Assembly: GCF_900115735.1 (NCBI RefSeq)
Contig: NZ_FOXO01000009.1
Coordinates: 62,001-126,000 of the forward strand
Direction of reading: 5' to 3'
Source: Butyrivibrio proteoclasticus
GTDB taxonomy: Bacteria; Bacillota; Clostridia; Lachnospirales; Lachnospiraceae
DNA length: 64,000 nt
This document shows positions 40,580-49,942 of this stretch, piece by piece; position 1 is the stretch's first letter, and every line of letters starts with the position of its first letter. Position numbers and translations under genes: made by a program. The notes beneath the pieces were generated by a model that saw nothing but the letters and a program-made list of their open reading frames with translations, was not told the DNA's origin and ran no database searches.

Positions 40580-40691
40580 TGCTGACAAGTTTAACAGCAA
40601 TAGTAACAGAAACTACCGATACTCGGTTCTTGGATACTCCAACCTAAATCTGAGTATGTGGCGGATTCAGTAATTTTAAAGGAGAAAAGAA
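40580..40691 (+). promoter_or_regulatory. Putative S15-binding autoregulatory leader of rpsO
   Basis: The leader holds interlocking complementary stretches: ATACTC (40618-40623) can pair with GAGTAT (40652-40657), while GGTT.CTTGG near 40625 can pair with CCAACC near 40640. Overlapping pairings of this type suit a pseudoknot or switch. Different bacteria use unrelated S15 leaders for feedback control, so the role is inferred from position. Confidence 0.4.
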
Positions 40692-40958
40692 ATGATTTCA
40701 AAAGAGAAGAAAACAGAAGTAATCAGCAAGTTCGCAAGAACAGCTGGAGACACAGGTTCACCAGAAGTTCAGGTAGCTATCCTTACAGAGAGAATCAAGG
40801 AGCTTAACGCTCACCTTGACAAGAACCCTAAGGATCACCACTCAAGAAGAGGTCTTCTTAAGATGGTAGGTCAGAGACGTAGCCTTCTTGGATATCTCAA
40901 GAAAAAGGATATCGAAGCTTATCGTAAGCTCATCGCAGACCTTGGTCTTAGAAAGTAA
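40692..40958 (+). CDS. rpsO: 30S ribosomal protein S15
   Basis: An 88-residue protein of exact family length that binds the central domain of 16S rRNA. It carries [20 protein letters not shown] and [24 protein letters not shown] behind AAAGGAGAAAAG. A terminator follows, separating it from pnp, although rpsO-pnp is the usual gene order. Confidence 0.98.
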   Translation: MISKEKKTEVISKFARTAGDTGSPEVQVAILTERIKELNAHLDKNPKDHHSRRGLLKMVGQRRSLLGYLKKKDIEAYRKLIADLGLRK

Positions 40959-40972
40959 TCTGTTAAGAGAAG

Positions 40973-41017
40973 ACGGGATAAGGCTGATGTATTATCATCA
41001 GCCTATTCCGTTTTTTG
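40973..41017 (+). terminator. Terminator of rpsO
   Basis: AGGCTGATG pairs perfectly with CATCAGCCT, extended by GGGATA/TATTCC, and is followed by TTTTTT (from about 41010). Confidence 0.88.
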
Positions 41018-41226
41018 TATTTTTATAACAAAGATATATGGATTCAAAGTTATAATAAAGATTATGCATGCGTGATTTTTATTATGACCTTGAAAACCAT
41101 ATATCAATAATAATGTTTAAGCTGCACACGCACCTGAAGTACAAAAATTCAATGAAACAGTCGTATATGAGTATGTTTTTGAATTTGTAGATGAAGGACT
41201 GCGGATGAGCAGTAGAAGGAGAAAAA
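41018..41226 (+). other. rpsO-pnp intergenic leader
   Basis: About 209 bases without a gene. A TATAAT (41050-41055) fits a -10 box but no good -35 stands 17 bases before it. The remaining 170 bases would be a long pnp leader; PNPase autoregulates through its leader in other bacteria. No strong hairpin was found. AGAAGGAG precedes the pnp ATG. Confidence 0.4.
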
Positions 41227-43317
41227 ATGGTAAAGACTTATTCAATGGAACTTGCCGGACGTACACTTAAAGTTGAAATCGGCAAAGTAGGAAAACAGGC
41301 AAACGGATGCGCCTTCATGCAGTATGGCGACACAACAGTTTTATGTACAGCAACAGCTTCAGCAAAGCCAAGGGATGGAATTGATTTCTTCCCACTTTCA
41401 GTAGAGTATAATGAGAAGTTCTATGCTGTAGGTAAATTCCCGGGTGGATACAACAAGAGAGAGGGCAAGCCTTCTGAGAACGCTATTCTTACAAGCCGCG
41501 TTATCGATCGTCCTATGCGTCCTCTTTTCCCTAAGGATTACAGAAATGATGTAACAATCGAGACAATGGTTATGTCAGTTGATCCTCAGTGCCGTCCGGA
41601 GCTTCTTGCAATGCTTGGAGCTTCAATATCAGTTTCAATTTCTGATATTCCTTTCGATGGCCCATGTGCTATGACTCAGATCGGTATGATCGACGGTGAG
41701 CTCATCGTTAACCCTACACAGGAACAGTGGAACACAGGTGACCTTAAGCTCACAGTTGCTTCTGTTGGACAGAAAGTAATCATGATCGAGGCTGGTGCCA
41801 ACGAGATTCCTGAAGAGAAGATGAAGGAAGCTATCTACAAGGCACATGATGTTAACCTTCAGATCATTGAATTCTTCAAGGGTATTGTAGCTGAGGTTGG
41901 TAAGCCAAAGCACGAATATACAAGCTGTGCAGTTCCTGAAGAACTCTTTGCAGCTATCAAGGAAGTTGTTCCACCAGAAGAGATGGAAAAGGCTGTATTT
42001 ACAGATGACAAGCAGACAAGAGAAGCAAACATCGCTGAGATTACAGATAGACTATCAGAGAAGTTTGCTGACAACGAAGAGTGGCTTGCAATCCTTGGTG
42101 AAGCAATCTATCAGTACGAGAAAAAGACAGTTCGTAAGATGATCCTTAAAGATCACAAGAGACCAGACGGACGTGGCATAAAGCAGATCAGACCACTTTC
42201 AGCTGAGGTTGATCTTATTCCTAGAGTACACGGAAGTGCTATGTTCACTCGTGGACAGACACAGATCTGTGATGTTGTAACACTTGCACCTCTTTCAGAG
42301 GCTCAGAAGGTTGAAGGTCTTGACAACTTTGCAGCTGATAAGAGATATGTACACCAGTACAACTTCCCTGCATATTCTGTAGGTGAGACAAAGGTTTCAA
42401 GAGGACCTGGACGTAGAGAGATTGGTCACGGCGCACTTGCTGAGAGAGCACTTCTTCCTGTTCTTCCTAGCGTTGACGAGTTCCCATATGCAATCCGTGC
42501 CGTATCAGAAACATTTGAGTCTAACGGATCAACATCAATGGCTTCAACTTGCGCATCATGTATGTCACTTATGGCTGCTGGTGTTCCTATCAAGAAGATG
42601 GTTGCTGGTATTTCATGTGGTCTTGTTACAGGAGATACAGATGACGATTTCATCGTTCTTACAGATATCCAGGGACTTGAAGACTTCTTCGGAGATATGG
42701 ACTTCAAGGTAACAGGAACAAAAGACGGTATCACAGCTATCCAGATGGATATCAAGATCCACGGTCTTACAAAGCCTATCGTTGAGACAGCTATTGAGCA
42801 GTGCCGTGAAGCAAGATTCTTCATCATGGATGAGTGCATGAGCAAGGCAATTGCTGAACCTCGTAAGGAAGTATCCAAGTACGCTCCTAAGATCGTTTCT
42901 ATGCAGATCGATCCTGAGAAGATTGGTGATGTTGTTGGACAGCGTGGAAAGACAATCAATGAAATCATCGATAGAACAGGCGTTAAGATTGATATTACAG
43001 ATGACGGACAGGTTTCTGTTTGTGGAGAAGATCAGGATAAGATCAATGAAGCTGTTAACATGATCAATGTGATCGTTACAGATTTCGAGAAGGATCAGAT
43101 CTTCACAGGTAAGGTTGTAAGCATCAAAGAGTTCGGCGCATTTGTTGAGTTTGCTCCTGGCAAAGAGGGCATGGTCCACATCAGCAAGATCTCTAAAGAG
43201 AGAATCGACCATGTAGAAGATGTTCTTACACTTGGCGATACTGTAAAGGTAATCTGCCTTGGCAAGGATAAGATGGGAAGAATCAGCTTCTCAATCAAGG
43301 ATTGCCCTAAAGACTGA
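41227..43317 (+). CDS. pnp: Polyribonucleotide nucleotidyltransferase (PNPase)
   Basis: A 696-residue phosphorolytic 3'-5' exoribonuclease acting in mRNA decay. Two RNase PH cores flank an alpha domain: GGYNKREGKPSENAILTSR in the first, and RGQTQICDVVTLAPL and RREIGHGALAERAL in the second. The KH domain (KIGDVVGQRGKTINEIIDRTG) and S1 domain (FTGKVVSIKEFGAFVEFAPGKEGMVHIS) finish the protein. Complete and normal in length. Confidence 0.98.
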   Translation: MVKTYSMELAGRTLKVEIGKVGKQANGCAFMQYGDTTVLCTATASAKPRDGIDFFPLSVEYNEKFYAVGKFPGGYNKREGKPSENAILTSRVIDRPMRPLFPKDYRNDVTIETMVMSVDPQCRPELLAMLGASISVSISDIPFDGPCAMTQIGMIDGELIVNPTQEQWNTGDLKLTVASVGQKVIMIEAGANEIPEEKMKEAIYKAHDVNLQIIEFFKGIVAEVGKPKHEYTSCAVPEELFAAIKEVVPPEEMEKAVFTDDKQTREANIAEITDRLSEKFADNEEWLAILGEAIYQYEKKTVRKMILKDHKRPDGRGIKQIRPLSAEVDLIPRVHGSAMFTRGQTQICDVVTLAPLSEAQKVEGLDNFAADKRYVHQYNFPAYSVGETKVSRGPGRREIGHGALAERALLPVLPSVDEFPYAIRAVSETFESNGSTSMASTCASCMSLMAAGVPIKKMVAGISCGLVTGDTDDDFIVLTDIQGLEDFFGDMDFKVTGTKDGITAIQMDIKIHGLTKPIVETAIEQCREARFFIMDECMSKAIAEPRKEVSKYAPKIVSMQIDPEKIGDVVGQRGKTINEIIDRTGVKIDITDDGQVSVCGEDQDKINEAVNMINVIVTDFEKDQIFTGKVVSIKEFGAFVEFAPGKEGMVHISKISKERIDHVEDVLTLGDTVKVICLGKDKMGRISFSIKDCPKD

Positions 43318-43330
43318 ACTTGATTGATTT

Positions 43331-43471
43331 AACGCAAGGCTCGTGTCTACCCTATTTGATTGACGTTCTCACTCTATAGAAAACGTAGTGGTACTAAGGC
43401 GCCGAAAAACGTCGCCTAAGTACCAACGTTTTCTAAAGCAATCAAATCGGCTAGGCACTTGGCCTTGCGTT
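43331..43471. repeat. Long 141-nt cruciform between pnp and prfC
   Basis: Arms pair at four levels: AACGCAAGGC (43331-43340) with GCCTTGCGTT (43462-43471); ATTTGATTG (43354-43362) with CAATCAAAT (43439-43447); TAGAAAACGT (43377-43386) with ACGTTTTCTA (43426-43435); and GGTACTAAGGCG (43390-43401) with CGCCTAAGTACC (43413-43424), one mismatch. GTGTCTA/TAGGCAC adds a fifth block. No T-run follows, so it is not a simple terminator. Confidence 0.7.
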
Positions 43472-43560
43472 TATTTATGAGATGTCAGTTTTGGACACTT
43501 GATTGAGTACTGATTTGTGATGTGAGCAACCGGTAAATGTTTTAGTAAAAGGATTTTGAA

Positions 43561-45165
43561 ATGAGTAATACAAAAGAAACAATTAATGAGATAAATAAGC
43601 GTCGTACTTTTGCAATTATTTCCCACCCTGACGCAGGTAAGACAACTCTTACCGAGAAGTTCCTGCTTTATGGTGGAGCTATTAATATGGCTGGTAGCGT
43701 TAAGGGTAAGGCTACAGCCAGACATGCTGTATCTGACTGGATGGAAATCGAGAAACAGAGAGGTATTTCAGTTACTTCATCAGTTCTGCAGTTCAATTTT
43801 GAAGGATGTTGCATAAATATCCTTGATACTCCAGGACACCAGGACTTCTCAGAGGATACATACAGAACTCTTATGGCTGCCGACTCGGCTGTCATGGTCA
43901 TTGATGCCAGCAAAGGTGTTGAGGCTCAGACAAGAAAGCTTTTTAAAGTCTGCGCCATGAGTCATATTCCAATCTTTACATTTATTAACAAGCTCGACCG
44001 TGATGCAAAAGACACTTTTGATCTTCTTGATGATATCGAAAATAACCTGGGAATCGCTACATGCCCTATGAACTGGCCAATTGGTTCAGGTAAGAATTTC
44101 AAAGGTATCTATGACAGGCGAGAAGGTCATATAGTTACATTCTCTGAGACACAAAAGGGAACAAAGGAAGGAAAAGAAACTTTCATAGATCTTAATGATA
44201 AAGCTGCTATTGACAGTGAGATCGGACAGGATGCTTTTGAAAAGCTTCAGGGAGAAATAGAACTTTTGGATGGAGCAGGCGCTGAATATGATCTTGAAAA
44301 AGTAAGAGCAGGTGAACTTACTCCTGTGTTCTTTGGATCAGCTCTTCAGAACTTTGGTGTAGAACTTTTCCTCCATCATTTCTTAAAAATGGCCACTCCT
44401 CCTACAGGACGTAAGTCTTCAGACGGAGAGCTTATTGATCCATTTGAGAGAGATTTTACAGCCTTTGTATTTAAGATCCAGGCTAACATGAATAAAGCTC
44501 ACAGAGACAGAGTCGCTTTTATGAGAATCTGTTCAGGACGCTATGATGCTAACAACGAAGTTAAACATGTGCAGAGCGGCAAGGTTATGAGACTTTCACA
44601 GCCTCAGCAGCTTATGGCTGATGAGAGAAAGATACTTAGTGAGGCTTACGCCGGTGATATCATGGGCGTATTTGATCCGGGTATTTTCTCTATTGGTGAT
44701 ACGATCTGTATGCCAAAAGACAATGTGGTATACGAAGGAATCCCTACATTTGCTCCGGAACACTTTGCAAGAGTACGTCAGGTAGATACCATGAAGCGTA
44801 AACAGTTCGTAAAGGGTATCACTCAGATAGCTCAGGAAGGTGCTATCCAGATATTCCAGGAGTACAACACTGGACTTGAGGAAATAATTGTAGGAGTAGT
44901 TGGTGTTCTTCAGTTTGATGTATTGAAGTTCAGACTCCAGAGCGAGTACAATGTTGATATAATCCTTGAGAATCTTCCATACGAGTACATCAGATGGGTG
45001 GACAACCAGGATATCGATATGTCTACACTTGTTGGAACTTCTGATATGAAGAAGATCAAGGATATGCATGACAGACCGCTTCTTTTGTTCATTAACGAGT
45101 GGAGTGTTGGAATGACGATGGAGAGAAATAAAGGACTTATTCTTTCTGAATTTAAAAAGAACTAA
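43561..45165 (+). CDS. prfC: Peptide chain release factor 3
   Basis: A 534-residue translational GTPase that recycles RF1/RF2. G1 is SHPDAGKTTLTEK, effector region GKATARHAVSDWMEIEKQRGISVTSS, G3 DTPGHQDF and G4 NKLDRD. The length and the SDWMEIEKQRGISVTSSV text separate RF3 from EF-G. ATG at 43561 has a poor ribosome binding site (AAAAGGATTTTGAA). It follows the cruciform. Confidence 0.96.
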   Translation: MSNTKETINEINKRRTFAIISHPDAGKTTLTEKFLLYGGAINMAGSVKGKATARHAVSDWMEIEKQRGISVTSSVLQFNFEGCCINILDTPGHQDFSEDTYRTLMAADSAVMVIDASKGVEAQTRKLFKVCAMSHIPIFTFINKLDRDAKDTFDLLDDIENNLGIATCPMNWPIGSGKNFKGIYDRREGHIVTFSETQKGTKEGKETFIDLNDKAAIDSEIGQDAFEKLQGEIELLDGAGAEYDLEKVRAGELTPVFFGSALQNFGVELFLHHFLKMATPPTGRKSSDGELIDPFERDFTAFVFKIQANMNKAHRDRVAFMRICSGRYDANNEVKHVQSGKVMRLSQPQQLMADERKILSEAYAGDIMGVFDPGIFSIGDTICMPKDNVVYEGIPTFAPEHFARVRQVDTMKRKQFVKGITQIAQEGAIQIFQEYNTGLEEIIVGVVGVLQFDVLKFRLQSEYNVDIILENLPYEYIRWVDNQDIDMSTLVGTSDMKKIKDMHDRPLLLFINEWSVGMTMERNKGLILSEFKKN

Positions 45166-45192
45166 TGCTTATCATAAGTTGGAGGGGAATAC

Positions 45193-46650
45193 TTGAGAAA
45201 AGGCATTGGAAAAATTAAGAGAATAATGGCAGCAGTCCTTGTTGCCGGAGTTGTTACGACTTCTCTTACCGGTTGTCAGTATGAAAGCTTTGATGATTAT
45301 CTGGAGGCGTTAGGACTTAAAGATTCTAAACTGGATAATCCTGTTACAACTAGTGACAGCAATTATCTGTTACCTGAGACCGACATTGAAACAGATAATG
45401 CCACTAATAATCTGTCAGGCCTTGAGTCAACTGCTGAGACTACACTATTTGCTGAAAAAGGAGTAGATGAAGCCTTAAAAGAGGAGAGTTCATCAAACAG
45501 AACTTTTGATACTACATCCGGTAAGGTAAGCGATGATGATACCTTATCCAAAGCATCTGATGATAAGGATGAAATGTTAAGGGAATCAATTGGGCTTTCT
45601 CCTATTGGGATAGAGACGATAAAAAAGAGTCAGGAAGGGCTTTATGCCTATGAAAGGCTCACTGAAGCGGGGAAGACTTTGTATGTTGAGATACTTACAA
45701 TAATGCAGAATCTTGCTGTTGATGTTATTGTCTCAACTACCAGTGATGAAGCTATTGAGCAGGTTTTTGACTATGTAATGGCAGATCATCCGGAGATTTT
45801 TTATGTGGATGGATATCACTATACTAACTATACGATTGATAACGTGATCACTAAGATTTCTTTTACTGGCAACTATACTTGCAGTAAGGAAGAGGCTGAG
45901 GAGAAGAAGTTACAGATAAACGAAGCAGTTAACAGATGCCTTTCAAATGCGCCTTCTTCAGAAGATGATTATTATGCGATTAAGTATATTTATGATTACC
46001 TGATTACAAATACTGAGTATGATATAGAGTCACCTGATAATCAGAATATATGCTCTGTTTTTTTGAACGGCAGAAGCGTATGTAATGGTTATGCGAAGGC
46101 GGCGCAGCTCCTGCTTAATAAGCTTGGAATTGACAGTACGCTTGTTACAGGAACCGTAGATACCAAGAATTCAAAAGGTGTCAGACATGCCTGGAATCTT
46201 GTTAGGTGCAATGATGCATATTACTATGTAGATGTGACATGGGGAGACTCCTCTTATCAGACTACAAATGGTGAAAGTGCAGATGTAACCAAGCTTCCTG
46301 CCATAAATTATGACTATCTTAATGTCACAACATCAGATATACTTAGAAATCACACGATTTCGGATGAGATTTATATGCCTGATTGCTCAAGTATGGCTGA
46401 TAATTACTATGTCAGAGAGGATGAATATTTCACATCTGCTGAAATGTCTCTTGTAAAGGATTTGTTTGATCGCAGGTATAATGATGGAAGCAACAATGTG
46501 ACTATGAAGTGTGCTTCACAGGAAGTATATGACAGCATGTTTGCAGAGCTGATAACAGACAGAAAAGTCTTTGATTATCTGCAGGGTGATACAGCTTCCG
46601 TGTCCTACACAACATTTGCAGATACCAAGACAATCATCTTTTGGCTGTGA
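45193..46650 (+). CDS. Transglutaminase-like lipoprotein
   Basis: A 485-residue secreted lipoprotein: basic N-terminus, hydrophobic stretch and lipobox LTGC with Cys28. A Ser/Thr/Asp-rich linker follows to about residue 135. The C-terminal domain is a transglutaminase/protease-like fold with its triad C297 (SVCNGYAKA), H332 (RHAWNLV) and D347 (YYVDVTWGD). Such proteins cleave or crosslink proteins or peptidoglycan peptides at the surface; the substrate is unknown. The TTG start at 45193 follows TTGGAGGGG. It lies between prfC and the asp23 promoter. Confidence 0.82.
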   Translation: MRKGIGKIKRIMAAVLVAGVVTTSLTGCQYESFDDYLEALGLKDSKLDNPVTTSDSNYLLPETDIETDNATNNLSGLESTAETTLFAEKGVDEALKEESSSNRTFDTTSGKVSDDDTLSKASDDKDEMLRESIGLSPIGIETIKKSQEGLYAYERLTEAGKTLYVEILTIMQNLAVDVIVSTTSDEAIEQVFDYVMADHPEIFYVDGYHYTNYTIDNVITKISFTGNYTCSKEEAEEKKLQINEAVNRCLSNAPSSEDDYYAIKYIYDYLITNTEYDIESPDNQNICSVFLNGRSVCNGYAKAAQLLLNKLGIDSTLVTGTVDTKNSKGVRHAWNLVRCNDAYYYVDVTWGDSSYQTTNGESADVTKLPAINYDYLNVTTSDILRNHTISDEIYMPDCSSMADNYYVREDEYFTSAEMSLVKDLFDRRYNDGSNNVTMKCASQEVYDSMFAELITDRKVFDYLQGDTASVSYTTFADTKTIIFWL

Positions 46651-46657
46651 TGTGGAA

Positions 46658-46687
46658 TTGTGGGATTTGTGGGAATTGTGGTATAAT
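46658..46687 (+). promoter_or_regulatory. Promoter of the asp23-nusB cluster
   Basis: TTGTGG (46658-46663) and TATAAT (46682-46687) are 18 bases apart. The region repeats TGTGG(G)AATT three times between 46651 and 46681. This is the only clear promoter before the long cluster reaching pcrA. Confidence 0.55.
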
Positions 46688-46721
46688 AATTCATGATTGT
46701 GAATAAATGAGGTGACAAGTT

Positions 46722-47075
46722 ATGGGAAAAGAAATTGCAGAGATTGGATCTGTTAAGATTGCGGATGATGTAGTAGCTAGAATTGCGGCTCTTGCAGCAC
46801 TTGAAGTAGATGGCGTTTCAGCTATGGCTGGCAATTACACAAGTGACGCCCTTGAAAAGGTAAGCCGTAAGAACCTTACAAAGGGAGCTAAAGTCGTAAT
46901 AGGTGCATCACAGGTGCAGGTCGATCTGGCACTTATGATGGCTTATGGATATAATATTCCGGCAACTTGCCAGCAGGCACAGACAAGAGTAAAGGCTTCA
47001 ATAGAAAATATGACAGGCCTTGAAGTTACAGATGTTAATATCAGAATAGCTGGTATAACAATGCCTAAGGCGTGA
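46722..47075 (+). CDS. Asp23/Gls24 family envelope stress protein
   Basis: A 117-residue Asp23 (DUF322) protein. It begins IGSVKIADDVVARIAALAAL, contains GASQVQVDLALMMAYGYNIP and ends with a beta strand NIRIAGI. Members in Firmicutes lie at the membrane and relate to envelope stress; small ones such as YqhY sit before nusB, exactly as here. YqhY influences acetyl-CoA carboxylase in Bacillus. Confidence 0.93.
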   Translation: MGKEIAEIGSVKIADDVVARIAALAALEVDGVSAMAGNYTSDALEKVSRKNLTKGAKVVIGASQVQVDLALMMAYGYNIPATCQQAQTRVKASIENMTGLEVTDVNIRIAGITMPKA

Positions 47076-47103
47076 TAAAACTTTATTATAGAATAGGAAA
47101 AAC

Positions 47104-47508
47104 GTGATGAATAGAAGTTTACTGAGAGAGCAGATTTTTATGTTGCTTTTTCGTGTTGAATTTAATTCCATCGAAGAGATGGCAGAGCAGGAAGAACTTT
47201 TTACAACAGTAAGTGATGAAGAGTTCTCTAAAAAAGATGCTGATCAGATCAGGGAAAAATATGAGAAGATAGCAGAAAAGCTTCCTGAGATCGATGAGGC
47301 AATAAACAGTGCCACATCAGGATGGGATACAAAGCGTATGGCTAAGGTGGATCTTACAATCATACGTCTTGCTGTTTATGAAATAAAATACGATGACAGC
47401 GTTCCAACAGGTGTAGCGATAAATGAGGCGGTAGAACTTGCCAAGAAGTTTGGACAGGATGGATCACCTGCTTTTGTAAATGGAGTGTTAGCTAAATTTG
47501 CGCAGTGA
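47104..47508 (+). CDS. nusB: Transcription antitermination factor NusB
   Basis: A 134-residue all-helical RNA-binding factor that with NusE (S10) supports rRNA antitermination. It opens RSLLREQIFMLLFRVEF and ends with the signature VPTGVAINEAVELAKKFGQDGSPAFVNGVLAKF. Start ATG 47104. Follows asp23 by 28 bases. Confidence 0.96.
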   Translation: MMNRSLLREQIFMLLFRVEFNSIEEMAEQEELFTTVSDEEFSKKDADQIREKYEKIAEKLPEIDEAINSATSGWDTKRMAKVDLTIIRLAVYEIKYDDSVPTGVAINEAVELAKKFGQDGSPAFVNGVLAKFAQ

Positions 47509-48721
47509 ATATACAGTCACACAGGTTAATTCTTATATCAAGAATATGTTTACTCAGGATTTCCTTTTAAGGACTATCACTATAAAAGGAGAAGTGAGTA
47601 ATTTGAGGTACCACTCATCCGGACATATTTATTTTACTATGAAGGATGCCGGTGGTGCTATTTCTTGTGTGATGTTCCGTGGTGACAAGGAAAGAGGCGG
47701 CCTTTCTTTTTTGATGAAAGAGGGACAGCAGATAAAGGCCAGTGGAACAGTTGATGTATATGAAAGAGATGGGAAATATCAGCTTTACGCCAGAAAGATT
47801 GAACTTGACGGCGCAGGAGCCCTTTACGAAAAATATGAAGAGCTTAAGAAAAGGCTTGCCGAGTCCGGCATGTTTGATGAAGTATACAAACAGCCTATTC
47901 CCAGATATATAAAAACTCTTGGAATAGTTACAGCTCCTACTGGTGCGGCAGTGAGGGATATAATAAATGTGGCTACCCGTAGAAATCCGCATATTCAAAT
48001 AATTCTTTATCCCGCCATAGTACAAGGAGCAGAAGCTTCTGAGAGTATAGTCAGAGGAATACAGGCTCTGACAGAGAAAAATGTTGATGCCATGATTGTT
48101 GGACGTGGTGGAGGTTCTATAGAAGATCTTTGGGCTTTCAACGAAGAAAATGTAGCACAAGCAATTTTTGACTGCCCTATTCCTATCATTTCTGCAGTTG
48201 GTCATGAGACGGATACTACAATAGCTGATTATGTTTCTGATAGAAGAGCACCGACTCCTTCTGCGGCAGCTGAGCTTGCAGTGTACGAGTACGAGAGGTT
48301 CCTTCAGGATATAGAGGATTATGCTTTTACTCTTACTAAGAGCATGGAAAGCAGGATAAGAGCAAGGAAGCTTATAGAGGACAGGTTAAAAGAGAACCTA
48401 CGACTTTTAAGTCCTATGAATAAGGTCAGGGACAGACTTCTTAGAATTGATAAACTTGGTGATGCCCTAAACTCAAGGATGGACAGAAGGTTGTCAGAGT
48501 ACAGGCATAGATTAAATATCGATATAGAAAAGTTAAAGGGACTATCGCCACTTGACAGACTAATGGGCGGATATTCTTATGTCTCAAATGGGGCAGGAGA
48601 TAATGTCAAAAGTATTGGATCGGTCAAGGAAGGCGATGAACTTAACATATACGTTACAGATGGAATCATAAGAAGTACTGTTGTTGGAACAAAGGAAATA
48701 TCGTATGGCAAAGAAAAGTGA
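47498..48721 (+). CDS. xseA: Exodeoxyribonuclease VII large subunit
   Basis: A 407-residue catalytic subunit. The N-terminal OB fold (YTVTQVNSYIKNMFTQD, GEVSNLRYHSSGHIYFTMKD) binds single-stranded DNA. The conserved core has GIVTAPTGAAVRDIINVATRR, IVGRGGGSIEDLWAFNEE, and the metal-binding HETDTTIADYVSDRRAPTPSAAAE. The C-terminal helices contact XseB. The TTG start at 47498 overlaps nusB by 11 bases with GGAG upstream. Confidence 0.96.
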   Translation: MRSEYTVTQVNSYIKNMFTQDFLLRTITIKGEVSNLRYHSSGHIYFTMKDAGGAISCVMFRGDKERGGLSFLMKEGQQIKASGTVDVYERDGKYQLYARKIELDGAGALYEKYEELKKRLAESGMFDEVYKQPIPRYIKTLGIVTAPTGAAVRDIINVATRRNPHIQIILYPAIVQGAEASESIVRGIQALTEKNVDAMIVGRGGGSIEDLWAFNEENVAQAIFDCPIPIISAVGHETDTTIADYVSDRRAPTPSAAAELAVYEYERFLQDIEDYAFTLTKSMESRIRARKLIEDRLKENLRLLSPMNKVRDRLLRIDKLGDALNSRMDRRLSEYRHRLNIDIEKLKGLSPLDRLMGGYSYVSNGAGDNVKSIGSVKEGDELNIYVTDGIIRSTVVGTKEISYGKEK

Positions 48722-48938
48722 GAACACAGAAGAAAAGAAGCTTACAGTAGAAGAAGCATTTTCTGAGATAGAGAAGAAAATACAGGCTCTTGATAAAGAA
48801 GATATTTCTTTAGAGGATTCTTTTAAAGAATATCAGGAGGGAATGGAACTTCTAAAGTATTGTCATGAGGCTATCGAGAAAGTTGAGCAGAAGGTTCAAA
48901 AAATAGCAGCAGATGGCAATCTGGAGGATTTTGAATAA
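48705..48938 (+). CDS. xseB: Exodeoxyribonuclease VII small subunit
   Basis: A 77-residue helical partner of XseA, with the family core TVEEAFSEIEKKIQALDKEDISLEDSFKEYQEGMELLKYC. ATG at 48705 lies behind AAAGGAAATATC and overlaps the end of xseA by 17 bases; a longer in-frame start at 48681 has no support. Confidence 0.93.
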   Translation: MAKKSENTEEKKLTVEEAFSEIEKKIQALDKEDISLEDSFKEYQEGMELLKYCHEAIEKVEQKVQKIAADGNLEDFE

Positions 48939-48939
48939 G

Positions 48940-49884
48940 ATGAGCACAGCAGATTTTGAAAAGCGCCTGACTGAAAAGGCAGCTTTTGTTTCAGATATTA
49001 TTAAGACTTTTCTTCCCAAAGAGGAAGGCTATGCAGCGAAGGTTTTGGAGGCGATGAATTACAGCCTCATGGCTGGCGGCAAGAGAATCAGACCTATAAT
49101 GATGTTTGAATCTTATAGACTGTTTGCGGGAGATTTAGCAGATGATAGCGTTATAAAACCTTTTTTAGCTGCCATAGAGATGATCCATACGTATTCGCTT
49201 GTTCATGATGATCTTCCTGCTATGGACAACGATGAATACAGAAGAGGACGTAAGACTACCCATGCTGTATACGGTGCAGGAATGGCTACACTTGCAGGTG
49301 ACGGACTTTTAAATTATGCTTTTGAAACAGCTATTTTGGGTGCCATGTCAGGAAAAGAACTCTCTGATTATGACGCAGATACTAAAAACAGATATCTGGC
49401 AGCTTTGAATATTCTTGCCACAAAGGCCGGTGTCTACGGAATGGTTGGCGGTCAGTGTGCTGATATTATGGCAGAGAATTCAACAGACCTCTCAGATAGT
49501 GAAAAGAAGGATGTGCTTTTTTATATTGACGAGAACAAGACAGGAGCTTTAATAGAAGCGAGTCTTATGGTTGGAGCTGTTTTAGGCGGAGCTGACAGAT
49601 TACAGGTTGAAAAAATGGAAAAAATCGGAAGCAATGTAGGAATTGCTTTCCAGATCCAGGATGATATTCTTGATATTGAGGGAACTCTTGAAGAACTTGG
49701 AAAACCCATAGGTTCTGATGAGAAGAATGGAAAGAGTACCTATGTGAGTCTCTATGGAATTGAAAGTGCCAAGGCAAAGGTAAAAGAGCTTACTGATGAG
49801 GCCACAAAGAGTCTTGAAGACATGAATTTTGATGATTCATTTTTAGATGAATTATTTCAGTATATGATCTACAGAAAGAAGTAA
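48940..49884 (+). CDS. ispA: Polyprenyl synthetase (farnesyl/geranyl diphosphate synthase)
   Basis: A 314-residue trans-isoprenyl diphosphate synthase. The first Asp-rich motif is in VHDDLPAMDNDEYRRG, the second in QIQDDILDIEG, and GGKRIRP binds diphosphate. The two-residue insert in the first DDxxxxD motif is typical of bacterial FPP synthases. ATG at 48940 follows CTGGAGGATTTTGAATA, right after xseB. With dxs it supplies isoprenoids for undecaprenyl carriers and quinones. Confidence 0.93.
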   Translation: MSTADFEKRLTEKAAFVSDIIKTFLPKEEGYAAKVLEAMNYSLMAGGKRIRPIMMFESYRLFAGDLADDSVIKPFLAAIEMIHTYSLVHDDLPAMDNDEYRRGRKTTHAVYGAGMATLAGDGLLNYAFETAILGAMSGKELSDYDADTKNRYLAALNILATKAGVYGMVGGQCADIMAENSTDLSDSEKKDVLFYIDENKTGALIEASLMVGAVLGGADRLQVEKMEKIGSNVGIAFQIQDDILDIEGTLEELGKPIGSDEKNGKSTYVSLYGIESAKAKVKELTDEATKSLEDMNFDDSFLDELFQYMIYRKK

Positions 49885-49942
49885 TATCTATAGTTTGCAG
49901 AATAATCTGCTGTAGTATAACGAAATTAGGTAGGTGGAAGTT

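Noticed and set aside
42426-43212. Long minus-strand frames within pnp
   Set aside because: They are shadows of the strongly biased codons of pnp, with no start signal or domain.
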